From the NCBI GenBank assembly GCA_003105035.1, contig PQAL01000003.1:124001-188000 (forward strand): a stretch of 64,000 bases of DNA, written 5' to 3'. The number at the start of each line of letters is the position of its first letter. Within the stretch, counting starts at the first letter, position 1. Both the position numbers and the translations under genes were made by a program. The stretch comes from Anaerolineales bacterium (GTDB lineage Bacteria > Chloroflexota > Anaerolineae > Anaerolineales > UBA4823). Below are positions 37,151-45,475 of this stretch, in pieces. The notes under the pieces are model-generated. The model was not told the origin of the DNA and searched no databases. It saw nothing but the letters and a program-made list of their open reading frames with translations.

Positions 37151-38281
37151 TTACTTTGTAAATGCCTTTTCGAGGATATTTAGCAGTTGCAGCAAGTGAT
37201 GCCGTGTTGATTGGCTCAGTCTTGTGTCCTGCGCAATCTTGGCTTCCTGTTCGCGAGCTGCCCGCACTACAAAGGCGGGTACGAACATGATCCTGCCGGC
37301 TGGGATGACTTCGAAGTTATAACTTTCCATCGTCAAGGTCTGGTCGTTGAAGTAAGGCAGGCTAAGGCTTAATCCACGATTCAGGTCATGCGCCGTGGCA
37401 CGTTTCTGTATCGTCTGGATGATCTCCTCCACATCATAGCGTGCCAATGCGCGGCCCTGGTTCACCAGCTGACCAAGGATGCCATAGCGCTTGCGTTGAT
37501 ACTCTTCATCCGCAACCATGTATGGGGTCAGCCCTACCGCGGCATGTAACACCAATAAGTATCGTTGCATGGAGGCGATGTCCGCTTCAGCCTCGCTCAC
37601 GCTACCCACCAGCAAATGACCTTCGTCATCAAAAGCCACCCACTGTGGCAGGTAAAAGCGCCGGGCTGCCTCCACATATGGGACTAATAACTCTCCCCGC
37701 CCTGCTTCAAGACGATTTTCTTCTGCTGCAATCGCATCTGTGGAAGCGGTAATGGCCGATTCAGGCTCTAATTTCCTCTTCTCCGGAATATTGGGGATTT
37801 CTTCTCCTTCCCCAGCGGTGTAATGCACCGACCGGCCGGCTGGCAGCATGTTGTGAACCATGTGCCCAGCGATGGCATGGCGGAGAAGCCCTGCGCTCAC
37901 CGAAACAGAGCGGGTGGAAGATTGTTCCAATTCACTCAGTCTCAGCCGTAGGGCTGTGCGCAGATCGGTGCGCATCAGCCGGTCCATCAACCCCCCAGTC
38001 ATTTGCTCGCGCGACTCATTGGGTACTACAGCAGGTTTTGCCTCGGCATCTTTCTGAAGCACCACCCGGTCTGGAAGGGTAAAACGCACTTGAGGCAAGC
38101 CTTGGATGATGGCTTCAGCTACAGACGAGGCTTGCGTTTCCAGAAAACGCTGTACCAGGGGTGGTTGTGCCTGGAATAGCTCCTGGTAACCCAAATACTC
38201 TTGCTTTAACTGGCTGACGGCGTCGTTTTCTAAACCAGGGTATCGATTTTCTGATTTCGTGGATTGAGCCTGTTTTGCCAT
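37151..38281 (-). CDS. Unknown cytosolic protein paired with permease, copy 2
   Basis: 376 residues from the ATG at 38281 (GGGAG 6-7 nt upstream), preferred over 38293. Paralogue of the 33995 protein, with the same blocks: LLRHAIAGHMVHNMLPAGRS, YGILGQLVNQGRALARYDVE, NRGLSLSLPYFND, NFEVIPAGRIMFVPAFVVRA. Helix-rich, charged, no membrane segment. It starts 35 nt after the KdpE-like gene, so it is likely in the same transcript as the sensor kinase pair. Function unknown. Confidence 0.78.
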   Translation of the reverse strand: MAKQAQSTKSENRYPGLENDAVSQLKQEYLGYQELFQAQPPLVQRFLETQASSVAEAIIQGLPQVRFTLPDRVVLQKDAEAKPAVVPNESREQMTGGLMDRLMRTDLRTALRLRLSELEQSSTRSVSVSAGLLRHAIAGHMVHNMLPAGRSVHYTAGEGEEIPNIPEKRKLEPESAITASTDAIAAEENRLEAGRGELLVPYVEAARRFYLPQWVAFDDEGHLLVGSVSEAEADIASMQRYLLVLHAAVGLTPYMVADEEYQRKRYGILGQLVNQGRALARYDVEEIIQTIQKRATAHDLNRGLSLSLPYFNDQTLTMESYNFEVIPAGRIMFVPAFVVRAAREQEAKIAQDTRLSQSTRHHLLQLLNILEKAFTK

Positions 38282-38316
38282 GACTTCTCCCAAATTACCA
38301 ATTTTCTCCTCTTATC

Positions 38317-39027
38317 TTATCTCAAATCTTGCTCATCCGCAATGAAACGATAGCCGATTCCTGGTTCATTGCGAATAACTTGGGGATGATCTGGATCGAT
38401 CTCCAATTTCTTGCGCAGCTGGCGGATATATACCCGCAGGTATTCCACGCGGTCAGATTCTGCCGGGTCCCACACATGTGATAGGATGGATTGGTTGGTC
38501 AACACCCGCCCGGCGTTGGCTGCCAGGTATGCCAGCAGCTTGAATTCCGTGGCTGTTAATTTAATTTCTTCACCATCCCGCTGAACTGTGTGCATCGCCA
38601 GGTCGATCACCACCGGGCTGGCATGGATAATCTGGTTATTCTGCGGGCCGAGTGTCTGTGCGGAGTGGCGGAGAGCCACGCGGATGCGCGCCAGCAACTC
38701 TTCGATACCAAATGGTTTTGTCAGGTAGTCATCCGCTCCTTTGTCGAGGGCAATAACTTTATCTCTCTCGCTTTCCCGCACCGATAGAATGATGATCGGT
38801 ACCCGGGTCCATTCGCGCAGGCGGGCACACACCTCAACCCCATCCATATCTGGCAGGCTGAGGTCGAGTATGACCAGGTCTGGTGGTTGCGCGGCTGCCA
38901 TAGCCAGCCCCTCCTCGCCCCGGCTGGCCACGCTCACTTTGAATTGTTTGGCAGTCAGGATGGTGCGTAACGCCCGCAAAATCTGCGCTTCATCATCGAT
39001 CACAAGAATATGCGGTTGGGTGGTCAT
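38317..39027 (-). CDS. kdpE: KdpE-like response regulator
   Basis: 236 residues: receiver domain with acidic pocket Asp11/Asp12, phosphoacceptor Asp55 (VILDLSLPDMDG) and Lys104-region TKPF, then an OmpR-type winged helix (TATEFKLLAYLAANAGRVLT about 153-172; RQLRKKLEIDP). KdpE proteins activate K+-uptake genes under K+ limitation. Its start overlaps the kinase stop (ATGA). No kdpFABC is visible; likely targets are the permease and ATPase genes just downstream. Confidence 0.92.
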   Translation of the reverse strand: MTTQPHILVIDDEAQILRALRTILTAKQFKVSVASRGEEGLAMAAAQPPDLVILDLSLPDMDGVEVCARLREWTRVPIIILSVRESERDKVIALDKGADDYLTKPFGIEELLARIRVALRHSAQTLGPQNNQIIHASPVVIDLAMHTVQRDGEEIKLTATEFKLLAYLAANAGRVLTNQSILSHVWDPAESDRVEYLRVYIRQLRKKLEIDPDHPQVIRNEPGIGYRFIADEQDLR

Positions 39028-40520
39028 TCGTCAATCAGCTCCGGTTTAATATCATGAGAGAACCCTTCCCATGTCAGTGGTAAGGTGAAGTTGAAAGCAA
39101 AACCCAGCTCAATGTTTTCTGCCCAGATATGCCCCCCATGCGCTTCTACGATCCCTTTGCAGATGCTCAATCCCAAACCAGCTCCGGTTACCTTGTCCGC
39201 TGCAGTCACCCGATGGAATTTATCAAAAATGCGTTCGAGATCATCCTGCGGCACCTGTGGACCCTGGTTACTTACCCTCACTTGGAGCATATCTCGTCTC
39301 GTCTGAAATGCGTGGAGGCGTATGGTGGTGCCTTCAGGTGAATACTTTACCGAGTTGCTTATCAAGTTGATGAAGACTTGTTCGATCTGAAAATAATCTA
39401 CAGGCAACAACGGCAAATCTGATGAGACATCAATTTCTACGTGATGCTTCTCGATCTTGGTTTTCATCCGGTCGAGGGCACTCGATAAGATCTCAGCCAG
39501 TGAATTCCAGCTGCGCTCCGGCTTCATGGCCCCGGCCTCAATACGCGACATATTGAGCAGGTTTCCTACCAGCTGGTTGAGATGGTCGGTTTCCTCTTCG
39601 ACTGCTGCCAACAGATCCTTGCGCCCTTCGCTGTCCCATTCCACAGTTTCGCTACGCAGGCTGGTGACTGCCGCTTTAATCGTCGCCAATGGAGTGCGAA
39701 GTTCGTGTGAGACAGACGACAGAAGAGATGATTTAAACCGGTCACTCTCTTCCAGCAACCGCGCCCGTGAGGCTGCCTGCGAGAGGCGCACCCGTTCCAG
39801 AGCCAGCACTCCCTGGCTGGCGAAGGTGTTCAACAGGCGCTCTTCTGATGTCCCTAATTTGGAATCTTCCCTCCAAACTTTTATCTCTCCCATAAACCCC
39901 CGCATAGACTGCAAGGGAATGATCATCATGGGAGCATGCTCTGCTTCCGGATTTATTTGAGAGCGGTCCTCCAGCCTAACATGCCGGGCGGGAACTTCGT
40001 TGGATGCCTCAATAACGATATCCACCCGCTGGGCATGTAAGGTGATCAAGGTTTGTTCAGCCAGGGCAGAGATGATTTCTTGTTCGTCCTGCAAACCCGC
40101 TAAAAGCATAATGAGCTCATACAGGTGAATGGCTTCATGTTCTCGAGCAGTCGCTTCAGCCAGGCTTTTACTGACCCTGCCAACCAGCTGGCCGATGGTG
40201 ATGGACACGCCTAAGAAGACGATCAGCACCAGCAAGTCTTGCGTCCGGTGCACCACTAATGTGTAGTAAGGCGGCACAAAGAAATAATTTAATGCTAAAA
40301 AAGAGGTTACGGCAGCCAGGGCCCCTGGCCACAATCCCCATAGCAGCGAACAGATAACTACCGGGAGCAGGTATAGCAGCGAAAGGACGGTATGGTCCTG
40401 CCCACTTTCGCTCCGAAGAGGGATGAAGATGACGGTAAAAACCGCAGTCATAAGGATGGAGAGCAGATACTCTAGTCCTGGGGGTTTATTTATTTTGGTA
40501 AAGGGGAACATGCGCATCAT
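39024..40520 (-). CDS. KdpD-like sensor histidine kinase lacking the N-terminal KdpD/Usp domains
   Basis: 498 residues if started at the ATG at 40520, which has TATAAT 7 nt upstream; the frame extends to 40559. It begins directly with the DUF4118-type four-helix membrane domain (about 10-110), then a GAF-like domain (about 135-255), HisKA with His272 in SVSHELRTPL, and an HATPase domain (NSVKYSPEGT, GAGLGLSICKGIVEAHGG). Full KdpD has a ~400-residue cytosolic K+/Usp region before the helices; it is missing here, so input sensing must differ. Operon with kdpE. Confidence 0.92.
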   Translation of the reverse strand: MMRMFPFTKINKPPGLEYLLSILMTAVFTVIFIPLRSESGQDHTVLSLLYLLPVVICSLLWGLWPGALAAVTSFLALNYFFVPPYYTLVVHRTQDLLVLIVFLGVSITIGQLVGRVSKSLAEATAREHEAIHLYELIMLLAGLQDEQEIISALAEQTLITLHAQRVDIVIEASNEVPARHVRLEDRSQINPEAEHAPMMIIPLQSMRGFMGEIKVWREDSKLGTSEERLLNTFASQGVLALERVRLSQAASRARLLEESDRFKSSLLSSVSHELRTPLATIKAAVTSLRSETVEWDSEGRKDLLAAVEEETDHLNQLVGNLLNMSRIEAGAMKPERSWNSLAEILSSALDRMKTKIEKHHVEIDVSSDLPLLPVDYFQIEQVFINLISNSVKYSPEGTTIRLHAFQTRRDMLQVRVSNQGPQVPQDDLERIFDKFHRVTAADKVTGAGLGLSICKGIVEAHGGHIWAENIELGFAFNFTLPLTWEGFSHDIKPELIDE

Positions 40521-40527
40521 CCGGATA

Positions 40528-40533
40528 ATTATA
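40528..40533 (-). promoter_or_regulatory. -10 box 7 nt before the kinase start (leaderless-type)
   Basis: TATAAT on the minus strand, then TATCCGG and ATG at 40520. This supports 40520 rather than 40559 as the start. Confidence 0.5.
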
Positions 40534-40637
40534 ACTTCACGGGCATAAACCTGTTCCATTATTGCCTGGCATTGTACTGCCTCTCAGGTTTAAACCGTGA
40601 ATCTGTAAATTTGTAAACGGATTGATACGGATAAGGG

Positions 40638-40643
40638 TATAAT
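40638..40643 (+). promoter_or_regulatory. -10 box 7 nt before the thioesterase start (leaderless-type)
   Basis: TATAAT, TTCAACG, ATG at 40651. No Shine-Dalgarno. Confidence 0.5.
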
Positions 40644-40650
40644 TTCAACG

Positions 40651-41076
40651 ATGCCTGACTTTCATTTCTACCACCTTATTGAAGTACGCTATGGAGACTT
40701 GGACCCACAGGGGCATGTCAACAACGCGAAATTTCTAACCTATATGGAGCAAGCCCGCGTTTTTTATCTCAAGCATTTAAAACTTTGGGAGGGGGGTTCA
40801 TTTTTAAATATTGGCATCATCCTGGCGGATGTTCAGATCACATTTCGCAAGGCGATCGAGTTTGGTGATCAGGTTCGGGTGGGCGTATGCATCGCGCGCA
40901 TTGGCACCAAGAGCATGACCTCGGAGTACCGTATCGAGGATGCCCGTGATTCGAGTGAATATGCCAGTGGCTCGAGCGTCTTGGTGGCGTATGACTATCC
41001 CAACAAACGCTCCGTGGTAATACCAGAAGATTGGCGTAAGTCTATCCAGCATTTTGAAGGCATGCTTGAGAAGTAA
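40651..41076 (+). CDS. Acyl-CoA thioesterase, 4HBT/YbgC type (hot-dog fold)
   Basis: 141 residues. The 4HBT catalytic segment VRYGDLDPQGHVNNAKFLTY (12-31) carries the Asp and the His/Asn pattern of the family; TFRKAIEFGDQVRV (about 65-78) is the next conserved strand. Such enzymes hydrolyse acyl-CoA thioesters in the cytosol; chain length cannot be read. Divergent from the sensor kinase. Confidence 0.9.
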   Translation: MPDFHFYHLIEVRYGDLDPQGHVNNAKFLTYMEQARVFYLKHLKLWEGGSFLNIGIILADVQITFRKAIEFGDQVRVGVCIARIGTKSMTSEYRIEDARDSSEYASGSSVLVAYDYPNKRSVVIPEDWRKSIQHFEGMLEK

Positions 41077-41167
41077 CTGGTGGTTATCATCCTGAAATCC
41101 AATTGAATAAGTAAAGGGGTGAACCAGATTATCAAACACGACAATAGTTGAGCCACGGAGCTTACGC

Positions 41168-42214
41168 ATGTCTCTTCCCCAGATCGATACTGAATTTTTA
41201 TTAAATTTCCTCTCTGGAATATTACGCACCCCAAGCCCGACCGGCTTGGCAGATCCTGCAGTTGCTTATACAGAACAAGCATTCAAATCTTTTCCTGATC
41301 TGGCTCTCACACGCAACCGTAAAGGAGCCCTGATTGTCACCTGGAAGGCTACCAAGAACGAAAGCCCCCGTACCCTCACCGCACATGTGGACACCCTGGG
41401 TGCCATGGTAAAGCAGATCAAGCCTAATGGCCGCTTGATGCTGACCAAGATTGGTAGCTTTGCCTGGAATACCATCGAAGGAGAGGGCTGCACAGTCTTT
41501 TGCAACCAGGGTGAGCCTGTGCGTGGATCCATCTTATTCGAACTAGCCTCAGGGCATGTACACGGGAGCAAGGTCAACGAGAGCAAGCGAGATGATGAAA
41601 ACATGGAAGTGCGCCTTGATGCCCGGACAAATAATAAGGACGAGACAGGTGCATTGGGAATTCGGGTGGGAGATTTTATCGCTTTCGATCCGCGCGTTGA
41701 AATCACCAATGGATTTGTTCGCTCACGCCACCTGGATGATAAAGCCAGTGTAGCCTGTCTTATCACCGCGGTTAAGGCACTTCATGATGCAGGCTTGAAA
41801 CCAGCACAAACCACCTATTTTCATTTCAGTAATTACGAGGAAGTCGGTCACGGTGCAGCTGTGGGGATACCTGCCGATACAGTCGAGCTTTTGAGTGTTG
41901 ACATGGCTGCTGTCGGCGAAGGTCAGACATCAGATGAGTTCCACGCAACTTTATGCGTTAAGGATTCGGGGGGGCCATACCATCACGGTTTTAACCAAAA
42001 ACTTCGCAATATGGCAGAAGCGCATGGTATCCCTTATAAGGTGGACATCTACCCATACTATGGATCCGATGGGGAAGCATTCTGGCGCGCAGGGGGTGAT
42101 GTAGCAGTCGCTCTGATTGGCCCTGGGGTAGATGCATCCCATAATTACGAACGCACCCACCTGGATGCACTGGTAGCCACCACCCAATGGGTGATGGCAT
42201 ATATACTTTCCTGA
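41168..42214 (+). CDS. M42-family metallo-aminopeptidase
   Basis: 348 residues, cytosolic. Metal and catalytic segments of the M42/M20 fold are in order: TAHVDTLGAM (about 71-80), SRHLDDKASVAC (about 190-201), YEEVGHGAA (about 223-231), VDMAAVGEG (about 243-251) and the C-terminal SHNYERTH (about 325-332). M42 enzymes form dodecameric shells that trim peptides. GGAG lies about 8 nt before the ATG. Confidence 0.92.
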   Translation: MSLPQIDTEFLLNFLSGILRTPSPTGLADPAVAYTEQAFKSFPDLALTRNRKGALIVTWKATKNESPRTLTAHVDTLGAMVKQIKPNGRLMLTKIGSFAWNTIEGEGCTVFCNQGEPVRGSILFELASGHVHGSKVNESKRDDENMEVRLDARTNNKDETGALGIRVGDFIAFDPRVEITNGFVRSRHLDDKASVACLITAVKALHDAGLKPAQTTYFHFSNYEEVGHGAAVGIPADTVELLSVDMAAVGEGQTSDEFHATLCVKDSGGPYHHGFNQKLRNMAEAHGIPYKVDIYPYYGSDGEAFWRAGGDVAVALIGPGVDASHNYERTHLDALVATTQWVMAYILS

Positions 42215-42333
42215 GAGGATGTAGTTCTCTGGTGGAGGCTGTTTTTCGAAAGGGTTTGATCATATCTTTTGATCAAGCTTATAGTCATAACCAAGCGATC
42301 CATGCGTAATCAAAATTCTCAAAGAAGGCCCAT

Positions 42334-43350
42334 ATGCCAGCTTCTTCCTATCCATTTTTAATCGATGCCACCCTCCCACCCGTTGCGCTTTCTGCAGTGC
42401 CGGCCATTGCCCAAGCGGCCGAAGCGATGGGCTTTAATGCCCTGTGGTCTACCGAAACGATGCACGACCCCTTCCTTCCCGGAGCCCTGATCGCTGAACA
42501 CACCCAGAAGATCCACTTCGGGACGGCAGTCGCCATTGCCTTTGCCCGCAGCCCGGCTAATCTGGCTTATACCGCCTGGGACCTGGCCCAAGCTTCGGGA
42601 GGCCGCTTTATCCTGGGGTTGGGTACGCAGGTCAAGGCACATATCGAACGGCGCTTCGGCATGCCCTGGCCTGCTTCGGTAATTGGTCACTTGCGCGAGC
42701 AGATCGAGGCAGTGCGTGCATTTTGGTCCACCTGGCAAACCAACCAGCCACTGAATTACCGCAGTGAACAATACCGGCTCAACCTGATGTCGCCCTTTTT
42801 CAACCCGGGGCCGATCAAGCACCCTGATATCCCCATCTACATCGCCGGTGTCAATACCGGGTTAGCCAGGCTGGCTGGTGAAGTGGCCCAGGGATTCCAT
42901 GCTCATCCATTTCACACCACCCGTTACCTGCGCGAGGTAATCCTGCCTGCGGTGGAGCAAGGGATCGCCAGGGCTGGTCGGCAAAAATCGGAGGTGTGTG
43001 TCTCCACCTCTGCATTCGTGGTGACATCACCGGAAGAACAGGCTTTTGTGCGCGCCCAGATCGCCTTTTATGCCTCCACTCCTTCCTATCGGCCCGTGAT
43101 GGCCCTACACGGCTGGGACGACATAGCTCACCAGCTCTCGGCGCTGGCTGCCAGGGGCCAGTGGGTGGATATGGCGGACTTGATCAGCGATGATATCCTG
43201 GATGCGTGTGCGGTAATTGCCCCAGCTGCCGATCTCCCCGCTGCCCTGGCTGAACGGTACAGCGGGCTGGTGGGTCAGCTTGGTATCTATATTCCCTTTA
43301 AGCCCGGCGAGCGTGATGCTTTTTGGAAACACTTGCTACAAGGCGGATAA
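42334..43350 (+). CDS. LLM-class (luciferase-like) F420/flavin-dependent oxidoreductase
   Basis: 338 residues with the bacterial luciferase-like barrel: AEAMGFNALWSTETMHDPFL (about 28-47), ALIAEHTQKIHFGTAV, GGRFILGLGTQVKAHIERRF (about 89-108) and IYIAGVNTGLARLAGEVAQG (about 169-188). The pattern favours the F420-dependent group (TIGR03617-like), but cofactor choice is inference. GAAGG lies 6 nt before the ATG. Followed 10 nt later by pcm. Confidence 0.87.
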   Translation: MPASSYPFLIDATLPPVALSAVPAIAQAAEAMGFNALWSTETMHDPFLPGALIAEHTQKIHFGTAVAIAFARSPANLAYTAWDLAQASGGRFILGLGTQVKAHIERRFGMPWPASVIGHLREQIEAVRAFWSTWQTNQPLNYRSEQYRLNLMSPFFNPGPIKHPDIPIYIAGVNTGLARLAGEVAQGFHAHPFHTTRYLREVILPAVEQGIARAGRQKSEVCVSTSAFVVTSPEEQAFVRAQIAFYASTPSYRPVMALHGWDDIAHQLSALAARGQWVDMADLISDDILDACAVIAPAADLPAALAERYSGLVGQLGIYIPFKPGERDAFWKHLLQGG

Positions 43351-43360
43351 TCCTTAATGA

Positions 43361-44035
43361 ATGATGGAAGACGAAGCCGATTTTACAAAACTGCGTAATC
43401 GCATGGTTACCGAGCAAATCGTCTCGCGTGGCATCCACGATGAGCGTTTGTTGGATGCCCTTCGTCAGCTGCCTCGCCATTGGTTCGTTCCGGAAGAGTA
43501 TGCCCACATCGCCTACACCGACGGCCCACTGCCGATCGGTCGTGGCCAAACCATCTCACAACCCTATATTGTTGCCTTGATGACCGAGTTACTCGGATTA
43601 CAAGGCGATGAAAACGTCCTCGAAGTGGGGACAGGCTCAGGATACCAGTCAGCATTGTTGGCCTTGCTGGCGCGCCAGGTTCACACCATTGAGCGTCATG
43701 CTTCCCTGGCGGAGAATGCCATCAATGTGATGGAAAAGCTGCATATTACCAATGTGATCATTCATATTGGTGATGGCAGCCTCGGTCTCCCAGATTATGC
43801 TCCATACCAGGCCATCATGGTCACCGCTGCAGCCCCGCGTGTACCCCAGCCGTTGTTCGATCAGCTGGACGAAAGCGGCTGTCTGGTTATCCCTGAAGGC
43901 GGGCCTGGTGGGCAGATGCTCGACTGCTGGCACAAGGAGCAAGGAGATTTGATCCAGGAGCATATCGCTCCAGTAGCTTTTGTGCCTCTACGCGGAAAGC
44001 ATGGCTGGAAGGAAAATAATTGGGGAATTTTTTAA
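43361..44035 (+). CDS. pcm: Protein-L-isoaspartate O-methyltransferase
   Basis: 224 residues, full length. Pcm methylates isoaspartyl residues with SAM to start repair of aged proteins. The SAM-binding motif is VLEVGTGSGYQSALLALL (about 87-104); the substrate segment GRGQTISQPYIVALM (about 60-74) and the C-terminal GGQMLDCWHKEQGD are typical. Two ATG codons are adjacent (43361, 43364). It is 10 nt after the LLM gene and likely co-transcribed. Confidence 0.94.
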   Translation: MMEDEADFTKLRNRMVTEQIVSRGIHDERLLDALRQLPRHWFVPEEYAHIAYTDGPLPIGRGQTISQPYIVALMTELLGLQGDENVLEVGTGSGYQSALLALLARQVHTIERHASLAENAINVMEKLHITNVIIHIGDGSLGLPDYAPYQAIMVTAAAPRVPQPLFDQLDESGCLVIPEGGPGGQMLDCWHKEQGDLIQEHIAPVAFVPLRGKHGWKENNWGIF

Positions 44036-44055
44036 GCCAATGTGGGTCTGGCTAC

Positions 44056-44736
44056 CTAATCGAGGTCCGGCAAGAATCCGTCCACTGCAGGGTGTGATTC
44101 TCCATAGAGCGCAAAGCTGAGGCGGTGAACAGGGCATGCCCCCAGGCGCTTCAAGGCGGCACGATGTTCAGCTGTTCCATATCCCTTGTGGGAGGCAAAA
44201 CCATATTCGGGGTAGGAAATGTCAAGCTCTCTGAGGAGGGCATCTCGGGTTGTCTTTGCCAGGACGGATGCCGAGGCGATGCTCAAGGACCGGCAATCTC
44301 CCTTGATTAAGGCGGTCTGCGGAATGGAAATATCGGGAAGGAATAAATAGTCCAATAGCAGGTGCAGCGGGGTTGTACTCAAGGCCGCCAATGCGCGGCA
44401 AGCTGCCAGCCGGGTGGCAGGTAAAATTCCTAGCTGGTCGATCTCCTCGTTGGTCGCGGTACCCACCCCCCAGGCAAGGGCGTGCTGGATGATCTTGGCC
44501 CTGGCCACTTCTCTTTGGGCGGCGGTCATCTGTTTTGAATCACGCACCCCGCTCAATTGCCGGGTCACTGTCTCATCCTGTGGCAGGATCACCGCTGCCG
44601 CAGCCACCGGGCCGGCCAGCGCTCCCCGCCCGGCTTCATCGATGCCAGCCACCCAGGTGAGGCCTGCCTGCCATAACGCCAACTCAAAGGATAGATCGGG
44701 CTCGGCTGGGAGCAGAGAAGGATCAAATGCTGGCAT
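44056..44736 (-). CDS. rnhB: Ribonuclease HII
   Basis: 226 residues from the ATG at 44736 (MPAFDPSLLPAEPD); the frame is open to 44766 but a TACAAT box 7 nt upstream supports 44736. RNase HII removes ribonucleotides from DNA. Catalytic motif GIDEAGRGALAGPV (about 31-44) holds the DEAGRG signature; later acids lie in LLLDYLF and IKGDCRSLSIASASVLAKTT. Its 5' end overlaps the end of the glycosyltransferase gene by 14 nt. Confidence 0.95.
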   Translation of the reverse strand: MPAFDPSLLPAEPDLSFELALWQAGLTWVAGIDEAGRGALAGPVAAAAVILPQDETVTRQLSGVRDSKQMTAAQREVARAKIIQHALAWGVGTATNEEIDQLGILPATRLAACRALAALSTTPLHLLLDYLFLPDISIPQTALIKGDCRSLSIASASVLAKTTRDALLRELDISYPEYGFASHKGYGTAEHRAALKRLGACPVHRLSFALYGESHPAVDGFLPDLD

Positions 44737-45472
44737 GAGTACGATTGTAAACGCCGCGCAGGGCATTCAGGCGGATGGTGAGCAGGTCGAGGCCCATCTT
44801 GAACGAATCGCGCGCCACACTGATCTTGCTGTGCGGATTGTAATACCAGGGAATAGGCACCTCGACTACTTGGTATCCGATAAGCCTGGCGATGAACAGG
44901 ATCTCCACATCAAACGACCATCCATCTAAGGTTTGGCGCCTGAAGACATCTTCTACTACCGAAGCCTTAAAACACTTGAAGCCACATTGGGTATCTTGCA
45001 GCCCTGGAAGAGCCACGGTGCGGATCAAGCCATTATAAATTCGCCCCACAAAGTGCCGGTAATATGGTTCGTTATACCTGATCGCCCCTGGTGCTTCGCG
45101 GGAAGCAATAGCGATGTCATATCCATCCAGGTGAGGCGGGAGGAAACGGTTAATTTCACTTACCGGCATGGAAAGGTCGACATCACACATGAACCGGTAT
45201 TCACCGTGCGCATCCAGCATGCCTTGCCTTACCGCAATCCCCTTCCCACTCTGGTTATTTTGAAGGACTCTCAATTGTGAATTGGCTATGGCAAACTCTG
45301 AAGCGATTTGGAAAGTTTTATCGGAACTGCCATTCTCAACCACCAACACTTCAGTGCGGTATGGCTGTGCGGTGATAAACTCAAATACCTGCCGCAAGGT
45401 ATCAGGCAGGCGTGCTTCTTCATTATGAGCCGGGATAATTAATGACAAAAAAGGTGCTTCCAGATGACCCAA
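44723..45472 (-). CDS. Family 2 glycosyltransferase (polyprenyl-phosphate glucosyltransferase-like)
   Basis: 249 residues, apparently from a TTG at 45472. GT-A fold with LSLIIPAHNEEARLPDTL (about 9-26), the nucleotide-sugar DVDLS motif (about 96-100) and QCGFKCFKASV (about 160-170), resembling dolichyl-phosphate beta-glucosyltransferases. It would load a sugar on a lipid carrier, possibly for GT-C enzymes such as the 24975 protein. Begins 3 nt after the stop of the NERD gene, so it is in the same operon. Confidence 0.87.
   Translation of the reverse strand: MGHLEAPFLSLIIPAHNEEARLPDTLRQVFEFITAQPYRTEVLVVENGSSDKTFQIASEFAIANSQLRVLQNNQSGKGIAVRQGMLDAHGEYRFMCDVDLSMPVSEINRFLPPHLDGYDIAIASREAPGAIRYNEPYYRHFVGRIYNGLIRTVALPGLQDTQCGFKCFKASVVEDVFRRQTLDGWSFDVEILFIARLIGYQVVEVPIPWYYNPHSKISVARDSFKMGLDLLTIRLNALRGVYNRTHASI
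44744..44749 (-). promoter_or_regulatory. -10 box 7 nt before the rnhB start (leaderless-type)
   Basis: TACAAT, CGTACTC, ATG on the minus strand, inside the 3' end of the glycosyltransferase gene. Confidence 0.45.
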
Positions 45473-45475
45473 CCT

